This document shows, piece after piece, positions 15,442-23,383 of a stretch of 64,000 nucleotides of DNA. The position numbers were made by a program, and so were the translations under genes. The first letter of the stretch is position 1. The number at the start of each line of letters is the position of its first letter. The stretch is from assembly GCF_001953865.1 (NCBI RefSeq), contig NZ_MQUQ01000021.1, forward strand, positions 124,001 through 188,000, given 5' to 3'. A model generated the notes under the pieces. The model was not told where the DNA came from, did no database searches, and worked only from the letters and a program-made list of their open reading frames with translations. This DNA is from Amycolatopsis coloradensis (GTDB lineage Bacteria; Actinomycetota; Actinomycetes; Mycobacteriales; Pseudonocardiaceae).

Positions 15442-16209
15442 ATGGAATACGGATTCATCGGCGCGGGCGAGATCACCGCCGCCATCGCCGAAGGCCTCAG
15501 CAACGACATCGCCGACCCACCCACGATCTACCTCTCGCCCCGCAGCCGCAGCGTCGGACAAGAACTCTCGGCACGCTTCGCCAACGTCAAAGTCTGCGAC
15601 AGCAACCAAGCCGTCCTCGACAGCGCCACGACGATCATCCTCGCCGTCCGCGCCCCGATCGCCCGAGAAGTCCTCCAGGACCTCACCTTCCGGCCCGAGC
15701 ACGTCCTGATCAGCGCCCTCGCAGGCGTCCGCCTCGACCAGCTTCGCGACTGGGCCGCACCGGCACGCGAAGTCGTCCGGAGCATCCCGCTGCCCCCGGC
15801 CGCCCGCCGCCAAAGCCTCACCGCCATCCACCCCGACAACACCGAAGCCCGAGCCCTCTTCGACAGCATCGGCGGCACCGTCGTCCCCGACGCCGAGAAA
15901 GACCTCGAAATCTTCAGCGCCGCCACGGCCACCTTCGCCGCCCACCTCGACTACCTCGGCACCATCGCCGCCTGGATGACCGACCAGGGCATCGAAGACA
16001 CCACCGCGACCACCTTCACCAGCCACATCTTCGGACAACTCGGCCAATCCCTGCTCCAGCAGACCGGCTCCCTCGAAACCCTCACCGGCAAGCACATGAC
16101 CCCCGGCGGACTCAACGAACACTTCCTCACCGACCTGCGCACCAACGGCGTCCCCGACACCGTCCGGCACGCCCTCGACGAAATCCTCACCAGACTGCGC
16201 GACGAGTGA
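15442..16209 (+). CDS. Pyrroline-5-carboxylate reductase-like protein
   Basis: 255 residues. The Rossmann motif is at the very N-terminus (YGFIGAGEITAAIAEGL), followed by SPRSRS, IILAVRA and LISALAGVRL, all in ProC order. The dimerisation domain ends with MTPGGLNEHFLTDL, corresponding to the family's TSPGGTT region. It is a ProC paralogue type common in actinobacteria and may not be the proline biosynthetic enzyme. I start at ATG 15442 because GGGGAG precedes it; GTG 15436 overlaps that site. The next gene overlaps its stop (GTGA). Confidence 0.85.
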   Translation: MEYGFIGAGEITAAIAEGLSNDIADPPTIYLSPRSRSVGQELSARFANVKVCDSNQAVLDSATTIILAVRAPIAREVLQDLTFRPEHVLISALAGVRLDQLRDWAAPAREVVRSIPLPPAARRQSLTAIHPDNTEARALFDSIGGTVVPDAEKDLEIFSAATATFAAHLDYLGTIAAWMTDQGIEDTTATTFTSHIFGQLGQSLLQQTGSLETLTGKHMTPGGLNEHFLTDLRTNGVPDTVRHALDEILTRLRDE

Positions 16210-16964
16210 CCATCATCGAGAAACTCCGGGCAGCCGGGTGCGTCTTCGCCGAAGACGAAGCCCGGCTCCTCGGCATCGAAGCCCGCACACCCGCCGAACT
16301 CGACACCATGGTCCAACGCCGCATCGACGGCGAACCCCTGGAAGTCATCCTCGGCTGGGCCGAATTCCACGGACTCCACATTACCGTCGAACCCGGCGTC
16401 TTCGTGCCACGCCAAAGATCCGAACTCCTCGTCCGTCACGCCGTCACCCTCGCCGGCCCCGGAGCGATCGTCCTCGACCTCTGCTGCGGCACCGGCGCAC
16501 TCGGCGCCGCCATCGCCGCCGAACTCGGCGACATCCGGCTCTACGCGGCCGACATCGAACCCGCCGCCGTCCGCTGTGCCCGCGTCAACGTCGCCAAAGC
16601 CGGGGGAGAGGTCTTCGAAGGCGACCTCTACGAACCTCTTCCCGCGTCGCTACGAGGTCACGTCGACCTCCTCGTCGTCAACGCCCCGTACGTCCCCACC
16701 GACGCCATCGCGATGATGCCGCCCGAAGCACGCGACCACGAACCCCGCATCGCCCTCGACGGCGGACAAGACGGCGTCGACGTCCACCGCCGCGTCGCCG
16801 CTGAAGCTCCACAATGGCTCGCACCGGGCGGGCACCTGCTGATCGAAACCGGCGAAAGCCAGGCCGCGAACACCGCGGAAGCCATGGCACACAACGGTTT
16901 GACCCCTGAAGTGATCACCGACGACGAGCTGTACGCGACGATTGTTGTCGGTGCCGGGGGATAG
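16206..16964 (+). CDS. HemK/PrmC-like class I SAM methyltransferase
   Basis: 252 residues from a GTG overlapping the previous stop. The N-terminal helical part contains the PrmC-like RRIDGEPLEVILGWAEFHG and VEPGVFVPRQRSELLV. Motif I is VLDLCCGTGALGAAI. The catalytic loop reads VVNAPYVP, where NPPY is usual for glutamine-N5 methyltransferases, so a Pro is replaced by Ala. Matches the 'putative protein N5-glutamine methyltransferase' subfamily; substrate uncertain. Confidence 0.88.
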   Translation: MTIIEKLRAAGCVFAEDEARLLGIEARTPAELDTMVQRRIDGEPLEVILGWAEFHGLHITVEPGVFVPRQRSELLVRHAVTLAGPGAIVLDLCCGTGALGAAIAAELGDIRLYAADIEPAAVRCARVNVAKAGGEVFEGDLYEPLPASLRGHVDLLVVNAPYVPTDAIAMMPPEARDHEPRIALDGGQDGVDVHRRVAAEAPQWLAPGGHLLIETGESQAANTAEAMAHNGLTPEVITDDELYATIVVGAGG

Positions 16965-16974
16965 GGTCTCCGCC

Positions 16975-17616
16975 GTGACCGACTACCTCCACAAGACCCG
17001 CACCGCCTACGACACGGTCGCGGCAGACTACGCCGAACTCCTCCACGGCCACCTCGCCGGAGCCGTCTGGGACCGCGCCGTCCTCGGCGCGTACACGGAA
17101 CTCGTCCAAACAGCAGGCGGCGGCCGCGTCGCCGAGATTGGCTGCGGACCCGGCCGCATCACCGAACACCTCCACGGACTGGGACTCGACATCCACGGCG
17201 TCGACCTCTCACCGGAGATGATCGCCGTCGCCCGGAAGTCGTACCCACACCTGGACTTCCAGATCGGGCAGATGCCCGGTTTGTCCATTGAGGACGGTAC
17301 ACTGGCCGGCGTCGTCGCGTGGTACTCGATCATCCACACCCCACGAGAGCGGCTGCCGGAGATCTTCGCCGACTTTCACCGGATCCTCGCGCCGGGAGGT
17401 CATCTGCTGCTGGCGTTCCAGGTCGGCGACGAAGTCCGTCACATCGAGCACGCTTACGGACACGACATCTCGTGCGACGCCTACCGGCTGGTGCCGGAGA
17501 AGATCGCCGGACAGCTGGGGGAGTCGGGGTTCACCATGATCTCCCAGCTCGTCCGCGAACCGTCCGAAGAGTTCGAGAGCACACAGCAGGCGTACCTCAT
17601 CGCCCGCAAGCCGTAA
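16975..17616 (+). CDS. SAM-dependent methyltransferase (type 11/25)
   Basis: 213 residues from GTG 16975. KTRTAYDTVAADYAELL is the usual small-molecule methyltransferase opening. SAM motif I is VAEIGCGPGRITEHL, followed by VDLSPEMIAVAR and the post-motif IIHTPRERLPEIF; RILAPGGHLLLAFQVG is the motif III strand. Substrate unknown. It ends one base before the convergent methyltransferase gene. Confidence 0.88.
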   Translation: MTDYLHKTRTAYDTVAADYAELLHGHLAGAVWDRAVLGAYTELVQTAGGGRVAEIGCGPGRITEHLHGLGLDIHGVDLSPEMIAVARKSYPHLDFQIGQMPGLSIEDGTLAGVVAWYSIIHTPRERLPEIFADFHRILAPGGHLLLAFQVGDEVRHIEHAYGHDISCDAYRLVPEKIAGQLGESGFTMISQLVREPSEEFESTQQAYLIARKP

Positions 17617-17617
17617 G

Positions 17618-18457
17618 TCAAGGACGCCGAGCCTCGACAAGCCAGGCCGCCGAGTCGTAAAAGACGCCTCGGCCGGTCTGGTGCTCGGCGAGATCGGCAC
17701 GCAAGTCCTCGATGACCTTCGCACGCGTGGCCTCGGCCAGATCACCCAGCCGCCCGCCATGCTGCTCGACGATGAATTCGGCCGCGTCATCGACGTCCCG
17801 GCCGAAGTACATCGGCTTGTTCACCGCGGTCAGCTCGACATCGGTGTACCCGGCCGAGGTCAGCAGCTGCTCGGTTTCGAGTGGGTCGCTGAGCGCCAGA
17901 TTCGAAGACGGCACCTCACGACCGGCGGCGAAGATTGTCCGGAAAGTGGTGATCCATTCGTTGAGCCGCAACGGTTGCCACGTCAACAGCACGAGACGGC
18001 CACCGGGCCGGGTCGCACGGGCCAGGTTGGTGAAAGCGGTCAGGGGAGTACCGAAGAACATCGACCCATGCCTGCTGATCACCACATCGAAGTCCGCCTC
18101 GGGGAACGGATGGACCTGTGCGTCCACCTGTTTGAAGGCGACGTTGGGAACACGTTCCTCGTCGGCAAGCCGACGAGCGAGGCCCAGCATCGCACTGGAG
18201 AGGTCAACACCGAGCGCCGAACCGTCAGTAGCTTGCCGAGCCGCGTCCCGCGTCGTCTGCCCGGCGCCACAGCCGACGTCGAGCACCCTGTCTGTCGACT
18301 GGATCCCGGCCGCGGCGAAGAAGGCTTCGCGGTACGCGGCGACGCCGTCGTTGATTCGCTGTGCGCGCTTCGCCCAGAGCGCGCCGTCCTCACCGTCCCA
18401 CGCCTTCAGCATTTGCTCGTTGGACGGATCGACGCACACAGCGATGCTCTCGGACAT
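17618..18457 (-). CDS. SAM-dependent methyltransferase
   Basis: 279 residues starting MSESIAVCVDPSNEQMLKAW. Motif I is VLDVGCGAGQTTRDAA, with VDLSSAMLGLAR and the acidic-loop VDAQVHPFPEADFDVVISRH; LARATRPGGRLVLLTW is the late strand. The WDGEDGALWAKRAQ opening is typical of actinobacterial class I methyltransferases of unknown substrate. It is convergent with one methyltransferase and divergent from another across 54 nt. Confidence 0.88.
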   Translation of the reverse strand: MSESIAVCVDPSNEQMLKAWDGEDGALWAKRAQRINDGVAAYREAFFAAAGIQSTDRVLDVGCGAGQTTRDAARQATDGSALGVDLSSAMLGLARRLADEERVPNVAFKQVDAQVHPFPEADFDVVISRHGSMFFGTPLTAFTNLARATRPGGRLVLLTWQPLRLNEWITTFRTIFAAGREVPSSNLALSDPLETEQLLTSAGYTDVELTAVNKPMYFGRDVDDAAEFIVEQHGGRLGDLAEATRAKVIEDLRADLAEHQTGRGVFYDSAAWLVEARRP

Positions 18458-18511
18458 TTTCCGCCACCCCCAGGTTCGATTCCAGGGAAGACCATAGCCG
18501 CTCGTCCTACG

Positions 18512-19339
18512 ATGGAGATCGTGACCACAGCCGCTCAAGAAGCCTTCCTGCGCGAATTCCATGCCCGGCATCCGGCAGCGACATCGAGCATGATGAGCCA
18601 CGGCCGCGCGCCCGATGGCCGGTCGAGCTACGAGATCCTCCGAGATCACGTCACAGGACACCTTCGGGTCCTCGACCTCGGCTGCGGTGACGGCTTTCTC
18701 CTCGACCTGCTCGCCGAGGCCGGCCACCAGGTCACCGGAGTGGATCTCTCAAGCGCCGACCTGGCACTCGCGCGGCAGCGACCCGCCCTCCACGGCGTGC
18801 CGCTGGCGACAGGGCGGGCACAGGAACTGCCTTTCCCCGACGGCGGCTTCGACGCGTGCGTCTCCCACATGGCCTTCATGCTGATGCCCGACATCGACCA
18901 GGTCACCGCGGAAGTGGCTCGGGTCCTGGTTCCCGGTGGACGCCTGGCGCTGATTCTCAGCGGCGGAGGAGCGGGCGGAAGTGGAAGCTACGAGCTGTTC
19001 CAGAAACTGATCCGCCCAGCACTCGACGGCGCCCCACCCGAACAGCGGATTCCCCCTTTGGGCGACAACCGCACCCTGCACCGGGACGGCATCGACGAGA
19101 TTCTCGTCCCCGCCGGATTCTCACCCGTCGCGTGGACCACCGAACCCATCGACCTCGGCGGCACCGCGGAACAGGTGTGGGCACGCCTCTCGGCGATCTA
19201 CAACTTCATGCCACTCGACCAGGCAGTCGTACGGTCGATCGAAGAGGAATTCCTGGCACAAGCAACGCAACTGGCCGATGCCGACGGCAGGATTCCCTGC
19301 ACGATGAACGTCCACCTCGCCGTCACTGGTCGCTCCTGA
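18512..19339 (+). CDS. SAM-dependent methyltransferase
   Basis: 275 residues from ATG 18512 (GTG 18521 is an alternative; neither has a strong ribosome-binding site). Motif I is VLDLGCGDGFLLDLL, then VDLSSADLALAR and LPFPDGGFDACVSHMAFMLM; VARVLVPGGRLALIL is the motif III strand. The DACVSHMAFMLM post-motif resembles the UbiE/menaquinone-type fold. Substrate unknown. Its 3' end overlaps a small minus-strand gene by 17 nt. Confidence 0.87.
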   Translation: MEIVTTAAQEAFLREFHARHPAATSSMMSHGRAPDGRSSYEILRDHVTGHLRVLDLGCGDGFLLDLLAEAGHQVTGVDLSSADLALARQRPALHGVPLATGRAQELPFPDGGFDACVSHMAFMLMPDIDQVTAEVARVLVPGGRLALILSGGGAGGSGSYELFQKLIRPALDGAPPEQRIPPLGDNRTLHRDGIDEILVPAGFSPVAWTTEPIDLGGTAEQVWARLSAIYNFMPLDQAVVRSIEEEFLAQATQLADADGRIPCTMNVHLAVTGRS

Positions 19340-19604
19340 TTTCGCCACAGGGGAGGGGCGAGCGTCCTGACATCTGCGCGAGCCTCGCCGACACCGTCTC
19401 CATCGCTCGCGGTCGAAGATCGAACTCCGCGTCGGACGCGTCGTCTTCGGCGATGTCGAACACCGCCGACCGGGCGGCGAACAGCTCTCGGGCCGACTTC
19501 AGGTACTGCTCACCCAGAATCGAAAACGGTGAATCGGCGCAGGAGTAGCGGACCTCGTCGGCGTCCGGTCGCTGCGCCAGCGTCTCGTGCGACCAGGCCG
19601 ACAC
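19323..19604 (-). CDS. Hypothetical protein
   Basis: 93 residues, MSAWSHETLAQRPDADEVRY onward, mostly helical and acidic (FDIAEDDASDAEFDLRPRAM). No known domain recognised. GC-rich third codon positions and a sensible composition support a real gene. It overlaps the 3' end of the convergent methyltransferase by 17 nt and faces a roughly 560-nt gene-free stretch. Confidence 0.5.
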   Translation of the reverse strand: MSAWSHETLAQRPDADEVRYSCADSPFSILGEQYLKSARELFAARSAVFDIAEDDASDAEFDLRPRAMETVSARLAQMSGRSPLPCGEIRSDQ

Positions 19605-19637
19605 CGGCGGGGAGCACTGACCTCTCGGTTACTTGAC

Positions 19638-19651
19638 ATAATGTACATTAT
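19638..19651. promoter_or_regulatory. Perfect 14-bp palindrome after a TTGACA box
   Basis: ATAATGTACATTAT is perfectly self-complementary. TTGACA (19633-19638) directly precedes it, so it could be an operator lying over a sigma-70-type -35 element reading toward plus. Confidence 0.4.
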
Positions 19652-20104
19652 CGGCACTTGGTCGACCTTGGGTCACGAGGCTCAAGAGAGGTCTCTGGCG
19701 CAGTGCTTAAGGGGTCTTTCGTTGCATGTAGCGGGTAAGTTCCCTTCGCCGCGTGCAATGCGGGCATGGTTCCCTTCGACCCTCCTGGACGCGGTCTGCT
19801 CCAAGTCGCCCGAAACGGCCAAGTGTGCCCCCGGGAGCGCAAAACGGATGACCGATCACCCACCCTTAAAACGTCACAGTGACGAATCAATCCCAGTGTC
19901 TCGGTCGCCGAGTGCGAACAGAAGCATTTGCGGCGACTGACCTGGTGATCCGCCGCCGAGATCATCGCCCCTTGAGGCTCCAGTTGGCCATGGTGGCTCG
20001 GATGTCATGAAGAGAAATCGTCAGGAAAGACCCATCAGGACACGCCGAGAACCGACAAGCGGACCAGGATCCCCCGCGAGGAGCTTCCGGATCCATCACT
20101 CCGC

Positions 20105-20132
20105 TTCATGCATAATCGCTATTATGCATGAA
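20105..20132. repeat. Perfect inverted repeat before the recombinase gene
   Basis: Arms TTCATGCATAAT and ATTATGCATGAA are exactly complementary with a 4-nt centre CGCT. It lies 34 nt upstream of the preferred recombinase start and covers an earlier possible ATG (20128). Size and symmetry would suit an operator or a tyrosine-recombinase core site. Confidence 0.55.
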
Positions 20133-20166
20133 ATGGAATATAACCCAGTGTAAGACTGTCGGTGCC

Positions 20167-21147
20167 ATGCGGTACAAGATCTCCATGAGGGTTTCCGAGG
20201 CACAGCAAGCCTTTTTCGCCGCACGTCGTCCCCGTAAGGATTCTCCTCACACCACCGACGCCTACCGCCGGGACCTCGCTGGCATCACCGCTCTCCTGCT
20301 TCGTGAGTCGAACCTCTCCCCTGACGATCTCACCGTCGAGATGCTCACGGCTCAGTCGCTCCGGAACGCCTTCGGTGCCTTCGCGGACACTCACGCCAAG
20401 AGTTCGGTCCTGCGCGCGTGGTCGACCTGGAACCAGTTCCTGACCTTCTGCGTGTCCGACGGGCTGCTCGCAGGCAACCCGATGGGTGCGGTCGCCCGGC
20501 CGAAGGCGCCTCCGTTGACGCCGAAACCGTTGCGGGGTGAGGAAACCCCGGAGCAGTTGCTCGCGGCCGCCGCGGATGGGTCGCGCCGGACGCGGGATCC
20601 GTGGCCGGAGCGGGACGTGCTGGTGATCGCGCTCGGCCTGGTCGCCGGACTGCGTGCGGCGGAGATGCGTGCGCTGACAGCGCGGTCGCTGGTCGGTCGC
20701 CAGGGTGAGATGCGGTTGCACGTCCACGGCAAGGGAAGCCGCGATCGCTCGATTCCGGTGCAGCCGATCATGGAGAAGATCATCGAGGAGTACCTGGCCT
20801 CCTGTCGCCGTCGCTTCCCTCAGCAGAGGTTCGGGCCCTCCACTCCCCTCCTCCGGGATCGTGCCGGCGAGCCGATCGGCCGCGGCGCGCTGGAGTACCT
20901 CGTCAAGTCCTGCTATCGGTGGGCGGGCCTGCACGACCGCGTGCCGGTCGGGGCGAATCTCCACGCGTTGCGGCACACTTTCGCGACGCGGCTGGCCGAG
21001 GACGGCGCGACGGCATCGGAGATCATGGCGCTGCTGGGGCACGCGAGCCTGGCGACCAGCCAGAACTACATCGAGGCGACGGGACGGGAGCAGCGGGCGG
21101 CAGCCGCGAGCAACCGGACGTATCGGGCGCTCGACGGGATCGTGTAG
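20167..21147 (+). CDS. Tyrosine recombinase (XerC/D-like integrase)
   Basis: 326 residues. The N-terminal SAM-like core-binding domain (AQQAFFAARRPRKDSPHTTD, then YRRDLAGI) spans about 5-110. All catalytic residues are visible: Arg in AGLRAAEMRAL, Lys in VHGKGSRDRSIPV, His-x-x-Arg in LHALRHTFATRL, His in LLGHASLATSQ and Tyr in NYIEAT. It should cut and rejoin DNA through a phosphotyrosine. No excisionase, phage genes, transposase or tRNA lie nearby, so this is a solitary recombinase. Starts at 20128, 20167 and 20185 are possible; I exclude 20128 because it lies within the palindrome. It ends 1 nt before a convergent gene. Confidence 0.9.
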   Translation: MRYKISMRVSEAQQAFFAARRPRKDSPHTTDAYRRDLAGITALLLRESNLSPDDLTVEMLTAQSLRNAFGAFADTHAKSSVLRAWSTWNQFLTFCVSDGLLAGNPMGAVARPKAPPLTPKPLRGEETPEQLLAAAADGSRRTRDPWPERDVLVIALGLVAGLRAAEMRALTARSLVGRQGEMRLHVHGKGSRDRSIPVQPIMEKIIEEYLASCRRRFPQQRFGPSTPLLRDRAGEPIGRGALEYLVKSCYRWAGLHDRVPVGANLHALRHTFATRLAEDGATASEIMALLGHASLATSQNYIEATGREQRAAAASNRTYRALDGIV

Positions 21148-21148
21148 G

Positions 21149-21532
21149 TCAGCGGAGCTGTTCAAGATCCTTGGCCGCTTGCGCGATTTCGTCGGCGAGG
21201 CCGCGGAGTTCGGTCAAGGAGGCTCCGTCGTCGGCGGCGGTGACGATGTCTTCGGCGGCGCAGCGGAGTTGGAAGAGCCGGTCTTGCAGAGTGGCGATCT
21301 CGGTGTCGGAGAGGACGACGGCGTCTTCGGGGAGGCCGCTGCGCTGGAGCGCGGTGCGGCGTTCATAGGCCCGCTGGCGGCAGGATTGCCCACAGTAACG
21401 TCGGCGCCTGCCGACGTTACCGCCCTGTTCGAGCCTGCGGCCGCACCATCCGCAGTGCTTGGGTGCCCCCGCGCGGCGTAGCTCGGACACCTCTTCGGCA
21501 GACGTCTTCGGGTGCTCGGCCACTTCCCTCAC
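21149..21532 (-). CDS. Small zinc-finger protein with helical tail
   Basis: 127 residues from GTG. The finger at about 25-60 reads CGWCGRRLEQGG, then RRRRYCGQSCRQRAYERR: CxxC...CxxxC followed by a basic helix. Residues 75-127 form an acidic amphipathic helical tail (DTEIATLQDRLFQLRCAAED). The same finger-plus-helix plan is found as the N-terminal ~95 residues of the sigma factor at 27338-28630. Nucleic-acid or RNA polymerase binding is plausible but unproven. Convergent with the recombinase gene. Confidence 0.8.
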   Translation of the reverse strand: MREVAEHPKTSAEEVSELRRAGAPKHCGWCGRRLEQGGNVGRRRRYCGQSCRQRAYERRTALQRSGLPEDAVVLSDTEIATLQDRLFQLRCAAEDIVTAADDGASLTELRGLADEIAQAAKDLEQLR

Positions 21533-21598
21533 GGTTCAGACCCTAGCTGGCCACCGGACGATCATGCCGGGGCTACGACCGAAGTGCACACTAGTGGG

Positions 21599-22378
21599 GT
21601 GCCGACACTGTTCCCGTACCTCGCCGACCCGCTCCCTCGTGCCTTCGCCCATCGAGGCTGGCACCTCGGTGACCTGGACGGACTGGAGAACTCGCTGCCT
21701 GCCTTCCAGCAGGCGGTGACGGAGGGCTATCGCTATCTCGAGACGGACGTGCACGCGACGTCGGACGGCGTGGTCGTGGTGCATCACGACGAGTCGTTGG
21801 ACCGGACGACCGATGGTTCGGGATTGATCTCCCGGCAGACGTGGGCGCAGCTGCGGAACGTCAAGGTGGGTGGCCGTGTGCCGTTGTCGCGGTTGGAGGA
21901 CGTCCTCGAGGAGTTGCCGGAGGCGCGGTTCAACATCGACGTGAAGTCGGATCAGGCGGTGGCGCCTTTCGTGCGGACGATCGAGCGGATCGGGGCGCAC
22001 GATCGGGTCGCGGCGGCGTCGTTCTCCGACGCGCGGTTGACGCGGATCCGGCGGCTGGCGGGTCCGAAGCTGGTGACGGCGATGGGGCCGCGTTCGGTGG
22101 CGGTGATGTGGGCGAACGGGTTTCTGCCGCTGGTGTCGTTGCGGGCGTTGGCGCGGGGTGCGATGGCGCAGGTGCCGGTGCGGCAGGGGCGGTTGAAGGT
22201 GGTGGACCGGGCTTTTCTGCGGCAGGCGACGCGGGCGGGTTTCGAGGTGCACACGTGGACGGTGGACGATCCGGCGGAGATGCGGTTGCTGCTGGATCTG
22301 GGGGTCCACGGGATCGTGACGGATCGGCCGGATCTGCTGCGTGAGGTCCTTCGGGAGCGGGGTGCCTGGCCGACCTGA
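21599..22378 (+). CDS. Glycerophosphodiester phosphodiesterase
   Basis: 259 residues from GTG 21599 (GGGG just upstream). The GDPD signature is complete: AFAHRGW with the catalytic His, LENSLPAF, ETDVHATSDGVVVVHHD with metal-binding Glu/Asp and the second His, and the C-terminal VHTWTVDDPAEM and GIVTDRPDLL. It hydrolyses glycerophosphodiesters to glycerol-3-phosphate and an alcohol using a divalent metal. No signal peptide, so probably cytoplasmic. It ends at a hairpin shared with the convergent Rpf gene. Confidence 0.93.
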   Translation: MPTLFPYLADPLPRAFAHRGWHLGDLDGLENSLPAFQQAVTEGYRYLETDVHATSDGVVVVHHDESLDRTTDGSGLISRQTWAQLRNVKVGGRVPLSRLEDVLEELPEARFNIDVKSDQAVAPFVRTIERIGAHDRVAAASFSDARLTRIRRLAGPKLVTAMGPRSVAVMWANGFLPLVSLRALARGAMAQVPVRQGRLKVVDRAFLRQATRAGFEVHTWTVDDPAEMRLLLDLGVHGIVTDRPDLLREVLRERGAWPT

Positions 22379-22382
22379 ACCT

Positions 22383-22432
22383 GCGTTTGGTCCTCTGGTC
22401 GCGAGTCAAACCGCAACCAGAGGACTAAACGC
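22383..22432. terminator. Bidirectional hairpin terminator
   Basis: 17-nt arms at 22383-22399 and 22416-22432 pair throughout except one G.T, around a 16-nt loop. It lies 5 nt after the GDPD stop and 7 nt before the Rpf stop on the other strand. Confidence 0.75.
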
Positions 22433-22438
22433 GGCGGG

Positions 22439-23149
22439 TTACCGGGGTGGTTTGCCATTCCAGGCGGCGTCCCAGGTCTTGGGGCCGAGGCGGCCGGAGT
22501 CCTTGATGCCGTTGGCCCGTTGGAGGGCGAGGACGGCTTCGCGGGTTTTGTCGTAGTAGCAGCCGGTGCCGGTGAAGCCGTAGCCGTAGGCGTTCATCCT
22601 CAGTTGGAACACCTTGAGCGCAGGCGCGCAGTCGCCATAGGCGTAGACGACGCCGGGCCAGTCGGGTTTGGGGCCGCCGGGCGGGGCGGGCGGGGTCGGC
22701 TTCGGTTTGGGCGGGGGCGGCGGGGCGGGCTGTCCTCCCCCGCCGATGTAGGCGGAGTCCTCATAGGACGGGACGCGTTTGCTGCGGCCGTCGCCGTCGT
22801 TGCGGAAGCCGAGTTTGCCGGCGCATTCCCAGGGTTGCCAGCCGCGCATGCGGTAGAGGTAGAGGGCCCGGTAATCCTGTTCGCGGGGGCTGGCCTGGTC
22901 GGGCCTCCCCTGGCCGCCGACGCTGCGCCAGGTGGGCAGGTCGAACTGGTAGGCGCCGTAGTAGCCGTTGCCGGTGTTGATGTTGTAGCGCCCGCTCGAT
23001 TCACACATGCGGAGCTTGGCCCAGTGGGAGCCATGGGGATCCGCGGCGGCGGATCCGGTGGTGGCGACCTGCAGGCCCGTCACGGCGAGGGCGAGCAGGA
23101 GCGTTCTCGCCACTACGCGGTGTGCTGTGCGAAGGCGATGGGTCCTCAT
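22439..23149 (-). CDS. Resuscitation-promoting-factor-type transglycosylase with peptidoglycan-binding domain
   Basis: 236 residues. Signal peptide at 1-36 (basic N-terminus, TLLLALAVTGLQVA, cleavage near SAAA-DP). The Rpf/transglycosylase domain spans about 38-115: WAKLRMCESSGRYNINTGNG, where the Glu is catalytic, then YGAYQFDLPTWRSVGG and WECAGKLGF with the conserved disulfide Cys. A proline-rich linker (about 140-165) leads to a PG_binding_1 domain (VLALQRANGIKDSGRLGPKT). It is secreted, cleaves the glycan strands of peptidoglycan and may aid regrowth from dormancy. I looked for a c-di-AMP (ydaO) riboswitch upstream, common before rpf genes, and saw none. Confidence 0.93.
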   Translation of the reverse strand: MRTHRLRTAHRVVARTLLLALAVTGLQVATTGSAAADPHGSHWAKLRMCESSGRYNINTGNGYYGAYQFDLPTWRSVGGQGRPDQASPREQDYRALYLYRMRGWQPWECAGKLGFRNDGDGRSKRVPSYEDSAYIGGGGQPAPPPPPKPKPTPPAPPGGPKPDWPGVVYAYGDCAPALKVFQLRMNAYGYGFTGTGCYYDKTREAVLALQRANGIKDSGRLGPKTWDAAWNGKPPR

Positions 23150-23383
23150 GAGCGGAACAGTAAATACCGGACACTTGCTTCACAAGAGTCACAGCTCGCA
23201 CACCAGCCTCACATGAAACATACGTGGTTCGTGTCATCGACACGCCGACGATGGTCGGGGAGGTTGCCGGGAAGGGTTCGTCTCGCGTCGAAACGAACAC
23301 GGTCCGCACTTGTGCCGGACAGCTGGGCGCGATCACCAGTAGTCTCCCGCTGACCTCGACATTCTCGACTTCAGGAGCAGTGC

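Larger units (their letters stand above)
19605..20166. other. Gene-free, comparatively AT-rich interval upstream of the recombinase
   Basis: No convincing gene on either strand. Composition is visibly lower in GC than both flanks. It contains two perfect palindromes (19638-19651 and 20105-20132). A middle part (about 19705-19785) contains imperfect complementary pieces, GTTGCATG/CGTGCAAT and CCCTTCG-like words, of the kind that form long hairpins in such genomes. It reads as a decayed or mobile-element-associated spacer. Confidence 0.45.

Noticed and set aside
23150..23383. Possible c-di-AMP (ydaO) riboswitch upstream of the Rpf gene
   Set aside because: Such riboswitches are common before rpf genes, so I looked on the minus strand, but none of the conserved GGGA/GCCGGGGAACC-type core was found.
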